64,000 bases of DNA from Xanthobacter autotrophicus (GTDB taxonomy: Bacteria > Pseudomonadota > Alphaproteobacteria > Rhizobiales > Xanthobacteraceae): NCBI RefSeq assembly GCF_005871085.1, contig NZ_VAUP01000028.1, positions 186,001 to 250,000 on the forward strand. Direction: 5' to 3'. Position 1 is the stretch's first letter; each line of letters opens with the position of its first letter. The notes below the pieces were generated by a model that had not been told where the DNA came from, made no database searches, and saw only the letters and a list, made by a program, of their open reading frames with translations. The position numbers and the translations under genes were made by a program. Positions 54,403 through 63,818 of the stretch are shown piece after piece.

Positions 54403-55761
54403 ATGTTCAGAAAAATCCTCATCGCCAACCGCGGCGAGATCGCGCTGCGCATCCTGCGCGCCTGCAAGGAGCTGGGCATTGCGACGGTCGCGGTCCATTC
54501 CACCGCCGATGCCGACGCCATGCATGTGCGCCTCGCCGACGAGAGCGTGTGCATTGGCCCGCCGGCCGCCCGCGAGAGCTATCTCAACATCCCCTCCCTG
54601 CTCGCCGCCTGCGAGATCACGGGGGCGGACGCGGTGCATCCCGGCTACGGCTTTCTGGCCGAGAATGCCCGGTTCGCCGAGATCCTCGCCGATCACAACA
54701 TCTATTTCATCGGCCCCAAGGCGGAGCACATCCGCATCATGGGCGACAAGATCGAGGCCAAGAAAACTGCCCAGTCCCTCGGCATCCCCGTGGTGCCGGG
54801 CTCCGATGGCGGCATCCATTCGGATGAGGAGGCCCAGCGCGTCGCCGCCGAGATCGGCTTTCCCGTGCTCGTGAAGGCGGCTGCCGGCGGCGGCGGGCGC
54901 GGCATGAAGGTGGCGATGACCAGTGAGGACCTCTCCCAGGCCCTCTCCACCGCCCGCACCGAGGCCAAGGCCGCCTTCGGCGACGACGCGGTCTATCTGG
55001 AGAAATATCTCTCCACCCCGCGCCACATCGAGGTGCAGGTGCTGGGCGACGGCAAGGGCCACGCCATCCATCTGGGCGAGCGCGACTGCTCGCTCCAGCG
55101 CCGCCACCAGAAGGTGTGGGAAGAAGCGCCGTCCCCGGTGATCACCGCCGCCCAGCGGGCGCAGATCGGCGAGACCTGCGCCAAGGCCATGCGCGACCTG
55201 GGCTATCTCGGCGTGGGAACCATCGAGTTCCTGTACGAAAACGGCGAATTTTATTTCATCGAGATGAACACCCGCATCCAGGTGGAGCATCCGGTGACGG
55301 AGATGGTCACCGGCATCGACCTGATCAATGAGCAGATCCGGGTGGCCGCCGGCGAGCCGCTGACCCTCACCCAGAAGGACGTGGTGATCGAGGGCCACGC
55401 CATCGAGTGCCGGGTGAATGCGGAGCATCCCACCACCTTCCGGCCCTCTCCGGGCAAGATCACCCATTATCACGTGCCCGGCGGCCTCGGTATCCGCGTG
55501 GATTCCAACGCCTATCAGGGCTACGTGATCCCGCCCACCTATGACAGCCTGGTGGGCAAGCTGATCGTGCACGGCAAGACGCGGGACGAGTGCCTGCGCC
55601 GCCTGCGCCGCGCGCTGGACGAGTTCGTGGTGGACGGCATCGACACCACGCTGCCGCTGTTTCGCACCCTGGTGCGCACCCGCGACATCGCAGAAGGCAA
55701 ATATGACATCCACTGGCTGGAGCATTTCCTCGCCGAGGGCGAGGGCAAGAAGGCCGGCTGA
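54403..55761 (+). CDS. accC: Acetyl-CoA carboxylase, biotin carboxylase subunit
   Basis: A 452-residue ATP-grasp enzyme that carboxylates biotin on AccB. It opens with [25 protein letters not shown]. The glycine-rich ATP loop is [14 protein letters not shown], and metal and substrate motifs are [20 protein letters not shown] and [20 protein letters not shown]. Length matches AccC. The ATG at 54403 follows GGCACTGCTG with no strong ribosome site, so expression may depend on readthrough from accB. A terminator follows. Confidence 0.97.
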   Translation: MFRKILIANRGEIALRILRACKELGIATVAVHSTADADAMHVRLADESVCIGPPAARESYLNIPSLLAACEITGADAVHPGYGFLAENARFAEILADHNIYFIGPKAEHIRIMGDKIEAKKTAQSLGIPVVPGSDGGIHSDEEAQRVAAEIGFPVLVKAAAGGGGRGMKVAMTSEDLSQALSTARTEAKAAFGDDAVYLEKYLSTPRHIEVQVLGDGKGHAIHLGERDCSLQRRHQKVWEEAPSPVITAAQRAQIGETCAKAMRDLGYLGVGTIEFLYENGEFYFIEMNTRIQVEHPVTEMVTGIDLINEQIRVAAGEPLTLTQKDVVIEGHAIECRVNAEHPTTFRPSPGKITHYHVPGGLGIRVDSNAYQGYVIPPTYDSLVGKLIVHGKTRDECLRRLRRALDEFVVDGIDTTLPLFRTLVRTRDIAEGKYDIHWLEHFLAEGEGKKAG

Positions 55762-55786
55762 GGCTGGGGCACTCCTCGGTCAGGTA

Positions 55787-55814
55787 AAATAAGGCGCCTT
55801 CGGGCGCCTTATTT
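55787..55814. terminator. Bidirectional terminator of accC and ku1
   Basis: AAATAAGGCGCC-TTCG-GGCGCCTTATTT is a perfect 12-bp stem with a TTCG loop. It ends accC (+) and, in reverse, ku1. The ku1 stop codon (55809-55811) lies inside the right arm. Confidence 0.9.
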
Positions 55815-56618
55815 CTTGCGTCCTTTTCCGGTCGCGAGGCTCCGCTTCAATGCGTCCATGATGTCGATGACGTTCCCCGGCGCGGCCTCGGAGGGCGCCG
55901 CGTCGGGCTTGCGGGCAGGGCGCTTGCGGGTCTTGCTGCGAGCCTTGGCGGCGATCAGGTCGAGCAGGCCCTGTTGCACCGGGTCCTCCACCATGTCGGG
56001 GGACCAGACCTGCGTGCGCTCCGCGATCAGTTTCTTGACCAGGGCGAGCGCCGCCTTGTCCGGCTTCGGGGCGTCCGGTGGCGCGCCATCGAACGCGCGG
56101 ACCTCGTCGCCGTAACGCAGGGTCCAGAGGACCAGGCCGCGCTCGCGCGGCTCGATCATCACCCCGCGTTCACGCCGGTAGAGCACTAGGCGGGCGAGCG
56201 CCGCCATGCCGCTCTGCGCCATGGCGGAGCGGATGACGGCAAAGGCTTCCGCCCCCACCGCATCGTCCGGGACCAGATAATGGGGCTTGTCGAGATAGGC
56301 CCAACCGATGCCGTCGCGCGGTACAAAGCGCTCGATGTCGATAGTGCGGGCGCTTTCCAGGGCGATCTGTTCGAGGTCCTCGTCCTCGATGAGCAGGTAG
56401 CTGTCGTCCCCGGTCTGGTAGCCCCGCGCTTCGTCGGCCTCATCCACCGCCTTTCCGGTGGCCTCATCCACATAGCGCGCCACCACCCGACTGCCGGTCT
56501 CCCGATCCAGGGTGTGAAAGCGCACCTTCTCCCGCTCCGTCGTAGCCGGGGTCATGGCCACGCGGCAGGTGACGAGGGAGAGCTTCAGCCAGCCCTTCCA
56601 GAAGGCGCGCTGTGCCAT
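55809..56618 (-). CDS. ku1: Ku protein, non-homologous end joining (first copy)
   Basis: A 269-residue bacterial Ku that binds broken DNA ends as a ring dimer and recruits LigD. The core starts MAQRAFWKGWLKLSLVTC and includes REKVRFHTLDRETGSRV, YLLIEDEDLEQIALESARTIDIERFV and PHYLVPDD. The C-terminal tail ends with VIDIMDALKRSLATGKGRKK, a short LigD-binding minimal tail. The sequence is clearly different from the Ku at 61392-62294. The start at 56618 follows a family pattern; 33 bases upstream is an alternative. Two small stress-type genes lie upstream on the same strand behind an EcfG-type promoter. Confidence 0.95.
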   Translation of the reverse strand: MAQRAFWKGWLKLSLVTCRVAMTPATTEREKVRFHTLDRETGSRVVARYVDEATGKAVDEADEARGYQTGDDSYLLIEDEDLEQIALESARTIDIERFVPRDGIGWAYLDKPHYLVPDDAVGAEAFAVIRSAMAQSGMAALARLVLYRRERGVMIEPRERGLVLWTLRYGDEVRAFDGAPPDAPKPDKAALALVKKLIAERTQVWSPDMVEDPVQQGLLDLIAAKARSKTRKRPARKPDAAPSEAAPGNVIDIMDALKRSLATGKGRKK

Positions 56619-56647
56619 GGCTGCGACTTGGCTCCTAAACTGGCTCC

Positions 56648-56836
56648 TCAATCGCGGGAGACGTGCGCGGGCTTGCCCTTGCGCTTTGCGGAGGCAAGCT
56701 CGGCCAGTTCCGTTTCGGTCATGGTCTTCACCATCTGCCGGGAGGCGCCCTTCAATTCGCTCGTCTTGCGTTCGCCACGCTTGGCCGCGAGGGCTGCGCC
56801 CGCAGCCATCTGCTGGGCCTTGGATTTCGCAGGCAT
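56648..56836 (-). CDS. DUF3008 small basic protein
   Basis: A 62-residue basic protein. MPAKSKAQQMAAGAALAAKRGE, then SELKGASRQM and ETELAELAS match the DUF3008 family of small, probably stress-linked proteins. Function is unknown. GAGGAGAC lies just upstream, with two adjacent ATGs; the second (56836) has better spacing and the family start. It is followed by ku1 after 29 bases. Confidence 0.85.
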   Translation of the reverse strand: MPAKSKAQQMAAGAALAAKRGERKTSELKGASRQMVKTMTETELAELASAKRKGKPAHVSRD

Positions 56837-56921
56837 CATCGTCTCCTCGTCACCGCCGCGTCGGCGCGTGGCCCATGCCGGCGGACTGGCTCAAACCTGG
56901 ATGCGTTTGCACGTTGACGGC

Positions 56922-57128
56922 TCACCGGCCATCACGAAACGCCGTGCGGCCCTTCAGCACCTGAAGCTCGGCTTGTGCCCACAGCTCGCGATCGCGGCCC
57001 TGGGGACAGCCTTCCTCCTGCCAAAGGGCACGGGCGCGGCGGCTGATCTGCTCGCGCTCGGTGGTCGTCAGGCCCTGCGCTGCGGCGTCGGGGGCGTCTG
57101 GCGTCTGGGAGTGACTGGTGTGGGGCAT
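56922..57128 (-). CDS. DUF2934 small protein
   Basis: A 68-residue protein matching DUF2934: REQISRRARALWQEEGCPQGRDRELWAQAELQVL. Proteins of this type are often under stress control and have no known activity. GGAGG precedes the ATG at 57128. A full EcfG-type promoter lies 55-80 bases upstream. The DUF3008 and ku1 genes follow in the same direction, so one transcript may cover all three. Confidence 0.82.
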   Translation of the reverse strand: MPHTSHSQTPDAPDAAAQGLTTTEREQISRRARALWQEEGCPQGRDRELWAQAELQVLKGRTAFRDGR

Positions 57129-57183
57129 GTGCTCCTCCACGGGCTGGTTACGGGCGCGCGGCGACGCGCCCTCCGGACAAACC

Positions 57184-57208
57184 AACGACGCGCATCGCCC
57201 CCGGTTCC
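57184..57208 (-). promoter_or_regulatory. EcfG-type promoter upstream of DUF2934-DUF3008-ku1
   Basis: On the reverse strand GGAAC (57208-57204) and CGTT (57187-57184) are separated by exactly 16 bases, a full match to the EcfG consensus. Transcription would start near 57177, about 50 bases before the ATG at 57128. Confidence 0.8.
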
Positions 57209-57260
57209 CGCTCGCCGCCGTGGCGGCTACAAGGGAATGAATCACAAAGAGGAGACGGCG

Positions 57261-58826
57261 ATGGCGAGCTTCCCCCGCACCGGCGAGATCGCGGCGCAGG
57301 TCAAGGCGGTCCTGGAGCGGCTGGGTGTCTGTCAGGATCGCCTCGCGGGCCCCAATGCCGCGTATTCCCCCCTCACTGGCGAGCTGGTGGCCCATTGGGG
57401 CGCACGCTCCGGAGCCGCGCCCGACCTTGCCGAGGCCCCGGGCGCCGACCCATTGGAGGCCGCCATCGGCCGGGCACACGCCGCCTTCCTTCAGTGGCGC
57501 AGCGTGCCGGCGCCGCGCCGGGGCGAGCTGGTGCGTCTGCTCGGCGAGGAATTGCGCGCCGCCAAGGCCGACCTTGCCGCGCTGGTGACGCTGGAGGCGG
57601 GCAAGATCACCTCCGAGGGCGCCGGCGAGGTGCAGGAGATGATCGACATCTGCGATTTCGCGACGGGCCTGTCGCGCCAGCTCCACGGCCTCACCATCGC
57701 CACCGAGCGGCCCGACCACCGCATGATGGAGACCTGGCACCCCATGGGGGTGGTGGGCGTCATCTCCGCCTTCAACTTCCCGGTGGCGGTGTGGTCGTGG
57801 AACGCGGCTCTGGCCCTGGTGTGTGGCAATGCGGTGGTGTGGAAGCCATCGGAGAAGACCCCCCTGACCGCGCTCGCGGTGGACGCCATCTTCGCCCGCG
57901 CCGCCGCCCGCTTCGGCGGCGTGCCGGAAGGGCTCTCCACCCTCCTGCTCGGCGGGCGCGAGGCGGGGGAGGCGCTGGTGGACGACCCGCGCGTGAGCGT
58001 GGTCTCGGCCACCGGTTCCACCGCCATGGGGCGGGCGGTGGCGCCCCGCATCGCGCGGCGCTTCGGGCGGGCCATCCTGGAACTGGGCGGCAACAATGCC
58101 GCCATCGTCTGCCCCTCCGCAGATCTCGACCTGACCCTACGGGCGGTGGCCTTCGCCGCCATGGGCACCGCCGGGCAGCGCTGCACCAGCCTGCGCCGCC
58201 TGTTCGTGCATGACAGCATCCATGACGCGCTGGTGCCACGGCTGCAACAGGCCTACGGCTCGGTGCAGGTAGGCGATCCGCGGGAAGCCGGCACGCTGGT
58301 GGGGCCGCTCATTGATGAGGGCGCCTACACCGCCATGCAGGCGGCGCTGGACAGTGCCCGCGCGGCCGGTGGTGTCGTCACCGGCGGCGAGCGGCTCGGC
58401 GCGGAAGATGCGCTTGACGCCTATTATGTGCGCCCCGCCTTGGTGGAGATGCCGTTCCAGGCCGATTGCGTGGCCGCCGAGACCTTCGCGCCCATCCTCT
58501 ATGTGATACGCTATTCAAGCCTCGACGAGGCCATCGGGCTCCAGAATGCCGTGCCGCAGGGCCTCGCCTCTTCCATCTTCACCACGGACCTGCGCGAGGC
58601 GGAGCGCTTCCTGTCCGCCACCGGCTCGGATTGCGGCATCGCCAACGTGAATATCGGCCCCTCGGGCGCGGAGATCGGCGGTGCCTTCGGCGGAGAGAAG
58701 GAGACCGGCGGCGGGCGCGAGGCCGGGTCCGACAGCTGGAAGGCCTATATGCGGCGCGCCACCAACACCATCAATTATGGCTCGACCCTGCCGCTGGCCC
58801 AGGGCGTAACGTTCGACGTCGGGTGA
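57261..58826 (+). CDS. amaB: Aldehyde dehydrogenase, ALDH7 / aminoadipate-semialdehyde type
   Basis: A 521-residue NAD-dependent aldehyde dehydrogenase. The catalytic Cys308 is in GTAGQRCTSLRR, the general base Glu274 in ILELGGNNA and the oxyanion Asn172 in SAFNFPVAVW. The stretch CDFATGLSRQLHGLTIATERPDHRMMETWHPMG is characteristic of ALDH7 enzymes, which oxidise alpha-aminoadipic semialdehyde or piperideine-6-carboxylate in lysine degradation. It diverges from DUF2934 with GAGGAGAC before the ATG. No other lysine-pathway gene is nearby. Confidence 0.85.
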   Translation: MASFPRTGEIAAQVKAVLERLGVCQDRLAGPNAAYSPLTGELVAHWGARSGAAPDLAEAPGADPLEAAIGRAHAAFLQWRSVPAPRRGELVRLLGEELRAAKADLAALVTLEAGKITSEGAGEVQEMIDICDFATGLSRQLHGLTIATERPDHRMMETWHPMGVVGVISAFNFPVAVWSWNAALALVCGNAVVWKPSEKTPLTALAVDAIFARAAARFGGVPEGLSTLLLGGREAGEALVDDPRVSVVSATGSTAMGRAVAPRIARRFGRAILELGGNNAAIVCPSADLDLTLRAVAFAAMGTAGQRCTSLRRLFVHDSIHDALVPRLQQAYGSVQVGDPREAGTLVGPLIDEGAYTAMQAALDSARAAGGVVTGGERLGAEDALDAYYVRPALVEMPFQADCVAAETFAPILYVIRYSSLDEAIGLQNAVPQGLASSIFTTDLREAERFLSATGSDCGIANVNIGPSGAEIGGAFGGEKETGGGREAGSDSWKAYMRRATNTINYGSTLPLAQGVTFDVG

Positions 58827-58842
58827 TTTCTCGACGCGCGGC

Positions 58843-61380
58843 TCACACCTTGGGCAGCGGCACGGCGGCCTTGCGGAAGTCGCCCCACGGGTCGCGCGCC
58901 AGATGCGCGAGCCGGGCTGGCGCATTCAGCGTGGTGAAATGCTGCGGGCCGATCTGCGGCGTCAGCTCGTCCCATGACAGGGGCATGGAGACGGCCGCCC
59001 CCGGCCGCGCCCGCGTGGAATAGGGCGCCACGGCGGTGGCGCCGCGCTGGTTGCGCAAGTAATCGACGAGGATGCGCCCCTTGCGCTTCGCCTTGGCGAT
59101 GGTCGCCACATAAAGCGCCGGACTGTCTGCGGCCATGGCCTGCGCCATTTTCTTGGTGAAGGCCTTCAGCGTCGCCCAGTCCGCCTTCGGCCTGAGCGGG
59201 GTGCAGATGTGAAGCCCTTTGCCGCCGGACGTCTTCACAAATGCAGCAAGGCCCTTGGCTTCGAGCCGCGAGCGCACCTCCTGCGCCCCCGCGATCACAT
59301 CGGGCCAGGCGACGCCCTCGCCGGGGTCGAGATCCATGATCAGCGTGTCGGGCCGCTCCCAGTCGGCCACCGTCGAACCAAAGGGATGGATTTCCAGGGC
59401 CGCGCCCTGCACCAGGGCGGTGAGCCCGTCGAGGTCGCGGATGGCGAGATAGGGGGCCCCGCCCTTTTCCTTCGGGTCCGGGACCTGGAGGATGTTCCTG
59501 TCGAGCCCCTTCCACGGGTGCTTCTGGAAGAAGTGCGGCCCCTCGACGCCTTCGGGACAGCGCAGCAGCGCCAGCGGGCGGCCGGCCACGAAGGGGGCCA
59601 TGTGCTGCCAGACCTCGGCGTAATAGTCCGCCAGCCCCTCCTTGGTCAGGCCTACATCCGGCCAGTAGACGCGGTCGGGATGGGTCAGGCGGACACGCCG
59701 CGCGGGGGGCGGCTCCGGATCGGCGGTCGTGGCGACGACTTCGCGCCCCACGTCGGTGGCCGGCTTGTCGTCGCGCAGGCCGCGAAAGGCTGCGTGCCGC
59801 AGATGGCCATCGCCAGTCCAGGCGCGGAATTCCACCTCCGCCACATGGAGCGGCTTGACGAAGACGACGCCGTGCGCCGCCTCCGCTTCCAGCCGGCCGG
59901 AGAAGGGGCTCTTGTCCACCGTGTCGGGCGCGAGCAGCGCGTGAAGCTCAGCCGCCGTCTTGTGGGTGAAGCCGGTGCCGACGCGCCCCACATGAACCAG
60001 CCCGCCCTTCTCAAACACGCCCAGCACCAACGAGCCGATGGCTTTGCGCGCGGTGGTGGAGGGCACGAAGCCGCCGATGACGAATTCCTGTCGCTCCGAG
60101 CACTTGGACTTGATCCAGTCGCGCGAGCGGCCGGAGCGGTAGGGCGCGTCCCTGAGCTTGGAGACGACGCCTTCCAGGCTGAGGCGGCAGGCATGCTCCA
60201 GAACCAGCCCGCCCTCGTCCTCGAAATGGGCGCTGAAGCGCAGGCGTGCGTTGCCCTTGGGAATGAACTGCTCCAGCAGTTCCTTGCGGGCGAGGAGGGG
60301 GACGCCGCGCAGATCGTTGCCGTTCAAATGGAGAAGATCAAAGGCGAAATAGGTGAAGCGGTCGGCCCGGCCTTCGCTGAGATCGGCCTGGAGGGCGGAG
60401 AAATCCGACGCGCCATTGCCCCCCTCCACCACGATCTCGCCGTCGATGAGCGCGTCGGACACGGGAAGCCGGGACAGCGCCGCGACGAGGTCCGGGCCGA
60501 AGCGGTCGGTCCAGTTCAGGCCGGTGCGGGTGAGCAGGCGCACCTTGCCGCCCTCGATGCGCGCCTCGATGCGGTAGCCGTCGAACTTGATCTCGTGGAT
60601 ATAGCGCCGCCCCGCCGGCGCACGCCGTGCGAGGGTCGCGAGGGAGGGGGGGACGAAATCCGGCAGCGGCGCCACCTTCGCGCCCCTGGGCAAGGCAAGG
60701 TCGAGGGAAGGGGAGGGGGCAGGGGAGGGGGCGGGGCCTGGGGCGGGCGCGGTCTTCCGCGTGGCGCCGCCGCGCGCCGCGGCCGCCTTGCGCCGGGGTG
60801 GGTCATCCGGGGAGAGGTCGCCCACGGCGCGACCTGAAACGACGGAATTGGGTTGTTCTACGAGGATGTCCGGCGCGCCTTCGGGCCGGGCGGCGGCATC
60901 GTCCGCCTTGATGAGCAGCCAGTTGTCTTTCATCTCGCCCGTGCGGGATGCCATGCGTACCAGATGCCAGCGGCCGGTCAGTTTTTCCCCGTCGAGGGTG
61001 AATTCCAGATGGCCCTTGGCATAGGAGGTGTGGGGATCACCCACGGGCGTCCAGGTGCCGTGATCCCAGATGATGACGTTGCCGCCGCCATACTGACCTT
61101 TCGGGATGGTGCCCTCAAAGGATCCATAGTCGAGGGGATGGTCCTCCACATGGACCGCGAGCCGCTTTTCACCGGCGACGAGGCTTGGGCCCCGTGTAAC
61201 GGCCCAGCTTTTCAGGACACCGTCCATTTCCAGCCGGAAATCGTAATGCAGCCGCCGCGCCGCGTGCTTCTGGATCACGAACACGCCTTCCGGCCCCTGT
61301 GCCGCGCCGTCCTTGCGTCCTTCTGGCTCGGGCGTGGTCTTGAAGTTCCGCTTGGCGCGATAAAGGTCGAGATCGGCCAT
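58843..61380 (-). CDS. ligD: ATP-dependent DNA ligase LigD
   Basis: An 845-residue multidomain end-joining enzyme with the order phosphoesterase, ligase, polymerase, as in Pseudomonas. PE residues His39, His45, Asp47, Arg49, His81 and Tyr85 match the known metal and catalytic positions. A Pro/Ala-rich linker spans about 190-235. Ligase Lys265 in EIKFDGYR is the adenylated residue. The polymerase domain has the Asp pair in IMDLDPGEG (Asp683, Asp685). All three activities look intact. It starts 11 bases after the ku2 stop and is probably in one operon with it. Confidence 0.97.
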   Translation of the reverse strand: MADLDLYRAKRNFKTTPEPEGRKDGAAQGPEGVFVIQKHAARRLHYDFRLEMDGVLKSWAVTRGPSLVAGEKRLAVHVEDHPLDYGSFEGTIPKGQYGGGNVIIWDHGTWTPVGDPHTSYAKGHLEFTLDGEKLTGRWHLVRMASRTGEMKDNWLLIKADDAAARPEGAPDILVEQPNSVVSGRAVGDLSPDDPPRRKAAAARGGATRKTAPAPGPAPSPAPSPSLDLALPRGAKVAPLPDFVPPSLATLARRAPAGRRYIHEIKFDGYRIEARIEGGKVRLLTRTGLNWTDRFGPDLVAALSRLPVSDALIDGEIVVEGGNGASDFSALQADLSEGRADRFTYFAFDLLHLNGNDLRGVPLLARKELLEQFIPKGNARLRFSAHFEDEGGLVLEHACRLSLEGVVSKLRDAPYRSGRSRDWIKSKCSERQEFVIGGFVPSTTARKAIGSLVLGVFEKGGLVHVGRVGTGFTHKTAAELHALLAPDTVDKSPFSGRLEAEAAHGVVFVKPLHVAEVEFRAWTGDGHLRHAAFRGLRDDKPATDVGREVVATTADPEPPPARRVRLTHPDRVYWPDVGLTKEGLADYYAEVWQHMAPFVAGRPLALLRCPEGVEGPHFFQKHPWKGLDRNILQVPDPKEKGGAPYLAIRDLDGLTALVQGAALEIHPFGSTVADWERPDTLIMDLDPGEGVAWPDVIAGAQEVRSRLEAKGLAAFVKTSGGKGLHICTPLRPKADWATLKAFTKKMAQAMAADSPALYVATIAKAKRKGRILVDYLRNQRGATAVAPYSTRARPGAAVSMPLSWDELTPQIGPQHFTTLNAPARLAHLARDPWGDFRKAAVPLPKV

Positions 61381-61391
61381 GGCTCCCCCCT

Positions 61392-62294
61392 TCAGCCCGC
61401 CTTGCGCGGGGTGGCCGGCTTTGCCGGGGCCCTTGTCGTGGGCCCTGTTGCTGTCTTGGCCGGCTTTTTCGCAGCAGCCTTGCGACCGGTGGGCTTCGCC
61501 TTGCTGTTCTTGGCCTGCGCGCCCGCGCTGGCGCGCAGGGCTTCTAGCAGGTCAACCACCTTCTCTTCCCGACGCGGCACGGGGCGGGGCAGGGGCTTGC
61601 CCTCCATCTTCGCCCGGACCAGCTCTTCGAGGGCGCTCTCGTAACGGTCGTCGAAGGCGGCCGGATCGAAGACGCCGGCCTTGGACTTAAGAATGTGGGT
61701 GGCGAGGTCCAGCATTTCGCCCGTCACGGTCACGTCGGGAACGTCGGCGAAGGCCTCCTGCGCGGGGCGCACCTCGTAATCGAAGCTCAGGGTGTCGGCG
61801 ATGAGCGCGCCCCCTTCCGCGTTCGGCCGGATCAGGAGCTTGCGCACGCGGCGGAACAGCACCGCTTCGCCGAGGGCCGCGACCTTGGCGGCGGCCATTC
61901 CGGCTGTGATGAGGGCGAAGGCCTCGGCGCTCGCCTTGTCCACCGGCGCGAGGAAATAGGGGCGGTCGAGATAGACGGTGTCGATATCGGCGCAGGATAC
62001 GAAGGCAGTGATGGCGAGGGTCTTGTCGCTCTCGGGAACCACGGCGGCCACTTCGTCTGCTTCCAGGGTGACGTATTCGCCCTTGGCTACCTCATAGCCC
62101 TTCACCTGGTCTTCGGGCGCCACCGGGCGCCCGGTCGCCTCGTCCACGAACTGGCGGCGCAGGCGGTGGCCACTCTTGCGGCTGACCATGTGCAGCGAGA
62201 TGCGCTCTGAGGTCGACGCCGCCGCATAGAGCGCGACGCCGCAGCTCACGGCGCCAACGGTCAGGAAGCCTTTCCAGCTCGCACGCGGCGCCAT
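61392..62294 (-). CDS. ku2: Ku protein, non-homologous end joining (second copy)
   Basis: A 300-residue Ku. The core has [77 protein letters not shown] and [27 protein letters not shown] resembles the LigD-binding motif of ku1, then comes a Lys/Ala/Pro-rich basic tail of about 40 residues that could add DNA binding. It differs much from ku1, so the two may form heterodimers or work in different conditions. GAGGGTGACA precedes the ATG. Confidence 0.95.
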   Translation of the reverse strand: MAPRASWKGFLTVGAVSCGVALYAAASTSERISLHMVSRKSGHRLRRQFVDEATGRPVAPEDQVKGYEVAKGEYVTLEADEVAAVVPESDKTLAITAFVSCADIDTVYLDRPYFLAPVDKASAEAFALITAGMAAAKVAALGEAVLFRRVRKLLIRPNAEGGALIADTLSFDYEVRPAQEAFADVPDVTVTGEMLDLATHILKSKAGVFDPAAFDDRYESALEELVRAKMEGKPLPRPVPRREEKVVDLLEALRASAGAQAKNSKAKPTGRKAAAKKPAKTATGPTTRAPAKPATPRKAG

Positions 62295-62430
62295 TGTCAC
62301 CCTCGTTGTTGTCATCCTTGTTGACGCCCCGGTGCCGGCGCTGCCCGCCGATGGCATACCCGCGCGGCGCGGCAGGCAAGGATTTTTTACCAAAGGCCTT
62401 CCTGCCAGGCGCGTCCCGCACCGACATCCA

Positions 62431-62730
62431 TCACACGCGGACAACCCGACGCGCATAGCATTCGGCAAGGAGCCGGGCCTCGGCCCGCGAGCCAGAGCGG
62501 ATGGGCGCCGCGTTCGAGTCCATCAGGCTGAAGAACCAGCGCCGGTCACGGTACCCGATGCGGACGAGAGGTTTTCCGTTGCACTCCAGCAGCTCGGCAC
62601 CGTCTTCGGTGCTGCTCCATTCGAGCAATGGGCCGTCATGCGGGGGCGCATGAAAGACTTCACCTTCATGGGGCAAGAAGCGGGGAAGGAATCGTCTCAC
62701 GCTTTGCAGCGTCAATGAATCGTATTGCAT
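62431..62730 (-). CDS. Hypothetical protein, 99 aa
   Basis: A 99-residue protein with no recognised family. The ATG at 62730 has AGGAGA at a good distance. The sequence has mixed strands and helices ([27 protein letters not shown], then [33 protein letters not shown]). It has no signal peptide or membrane helix. It lies upstream of ku2 by 136 bases on the same strand, so it could be part of the end-joining group, but nothing in it shows a repair role. Confidence 0.55.
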   Translation of the reverse strand: MQYDSLTLQSVRRFLPRFLPHEGEVFHAPPHDGPLLEWSSTEDGAELLECNGKPLVRIGYRDRRWFFSLMDSNAAPIRSGSRAEARLLAECYARRVVRV

Positions 62731-62845
62731 GGTGGATCTCCTGTTGCAGATCCAAGTGGCCGGAGCCCTGTTTGGTTCCCGCGCCGTTGCGGGCAAAGGC
62801 GCCGCGTGCTCTACGGTCGGGCAAAGGGCGAGGCCGGAGGAAGCC

Positions 62846-63778
62846 ATGGTTCGGGTATACGAGGCCGAAGAGGTGGAGGCCGCGCTGGGCTATGAGCGGC
62901 TCGTTCCCGCCCTTGGCGCCGCCTTCGCGGAGGCGCAGGTGGAGGCACCCGTGCGCCAGTCCTACGAGGTGGGACAGGCAGGCACACCGGCCCATCTCCT
63001 CGCCATGCCGGCCTGGCGACGCGGCGCGGCGCTGGGGGTGAAGATCGTCAACATCTTCCCCGCCAATGCGGCGCGGAACATGGGCTCGGTGCATGGCCTC
63101 TATGTGCTGTTCGATGGCTCAACCGGCGTGCCGAGGGCGATCCTCGACGCCGAGGCCCTCACCAACCGGCGCACCGCGGCCACTTCCGCGCTTGCTTCCA
63201 GCTTCCTGTCGCGCATGAACAGCGAGACGCTGACCGTGGTGGGCACCGGCCATCTCGCCTTCCATCTGGCGCAGGGCCATTGCTTCGTGCGGCCCATCGG
63301 CCGGGTGCTGGTGTGGGGGCGGTCACTGGCGCGGGCGCAGGACATGGCGGCGCGGCTCACGGCGCTGGGGCTTCCGGCCGAGCCGGCGGAGGACCTGTCG
63401 GCGGCAGTGTGGGCGGCGGACATCGTCACCTGCGCCACCACCTCGGTGGATCCGCTGGTGCTGGGGCGGGATGTGAGGCCCGGCACCCATGTGGACCTGG
63501 TGGGCGCCTTCACCCCGGCCATGCGCGAGAGCGACGACGACCTGGTGGCAAAAAGCGCCGTCTATGTGGACACCTATGGTGGCGCGCTGGCGGAAGCCGG
63601 CGACCTGCTCCAGCCGGTGGCCTCGGGCCGCTGGTCGAAGGACCTCGTGCGGGCGGACCTGCACGAATTGTGCGCCGGACTGAAGGAGGGGCGCACGGAA
63701 AGCGGGAGCGTGACGCTCTTCAAGTCCGTGGGCGCGGCGTTGGAGGATCTGGTGGCGGCGGAACTGGTGGCGGGCTGA
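62846..63778 (+). CDS. Ornithine cyclodeaminase / mu-crystallin family protein
   Basis: A 310-residue NAD(P)-binding enzyme of the OCD/mu-crystallin family. GVKIVNIFPANA, then LTNRRTAATSALASSFLSR and the Rossmann motif TVVGTGHLAFHL match the family; VDLVGAFTPAMRESDDDLV is the usual later motif. Reported activities include ornithine cyclodeamination, ketimine reduction and related imine chemistry, so the substrate is open. CGGAGGAAGCC precedes the ATG at 62846. It diverges from the hypothetical gene and converges with the glutathione peroxidase gene. Confidence 0.85.
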   Translation: MVRVYEAEEVEAALGYERLVPALGAAFAEAQVEAPVRQSYEVGQAGTPAHLLAMPAWRRGAALGVKIVNIFPANAARNMGSVHGLYVLFDGSTGVPRAILDAEALTNRRTAATSALASSFLSRMNSETLTVVGTGHLAFHLAQGHCFVRPIGRVLVWGRSLARAQDMAARLTALGLPAEPAEDLSAAVWAADIVTCATTSVDPLVLGRDVRPGTHVDLVGAFTPAMRESDDDLVAKSAVYVDTYGGALAEAGDLLQPVASGRWSKDLVRADLHELCAGLKEGRTESGSVTLFKSVGAALEDLVAAELVAG

Positions 63779-63818
63779 AGGGGCGCCCGACGCCCGCAGG
63801 GGGCGCCGGGTCACGATC

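Noticed and set aside
62755-62779. GGAAC followed by a CTT-type -10 upstream of the 99-aa gene on the - strand
   Set aside because: Spacing of 17 is allowed, but the -10 lacks the GTT that is nearly invariant in EcfG promoters.
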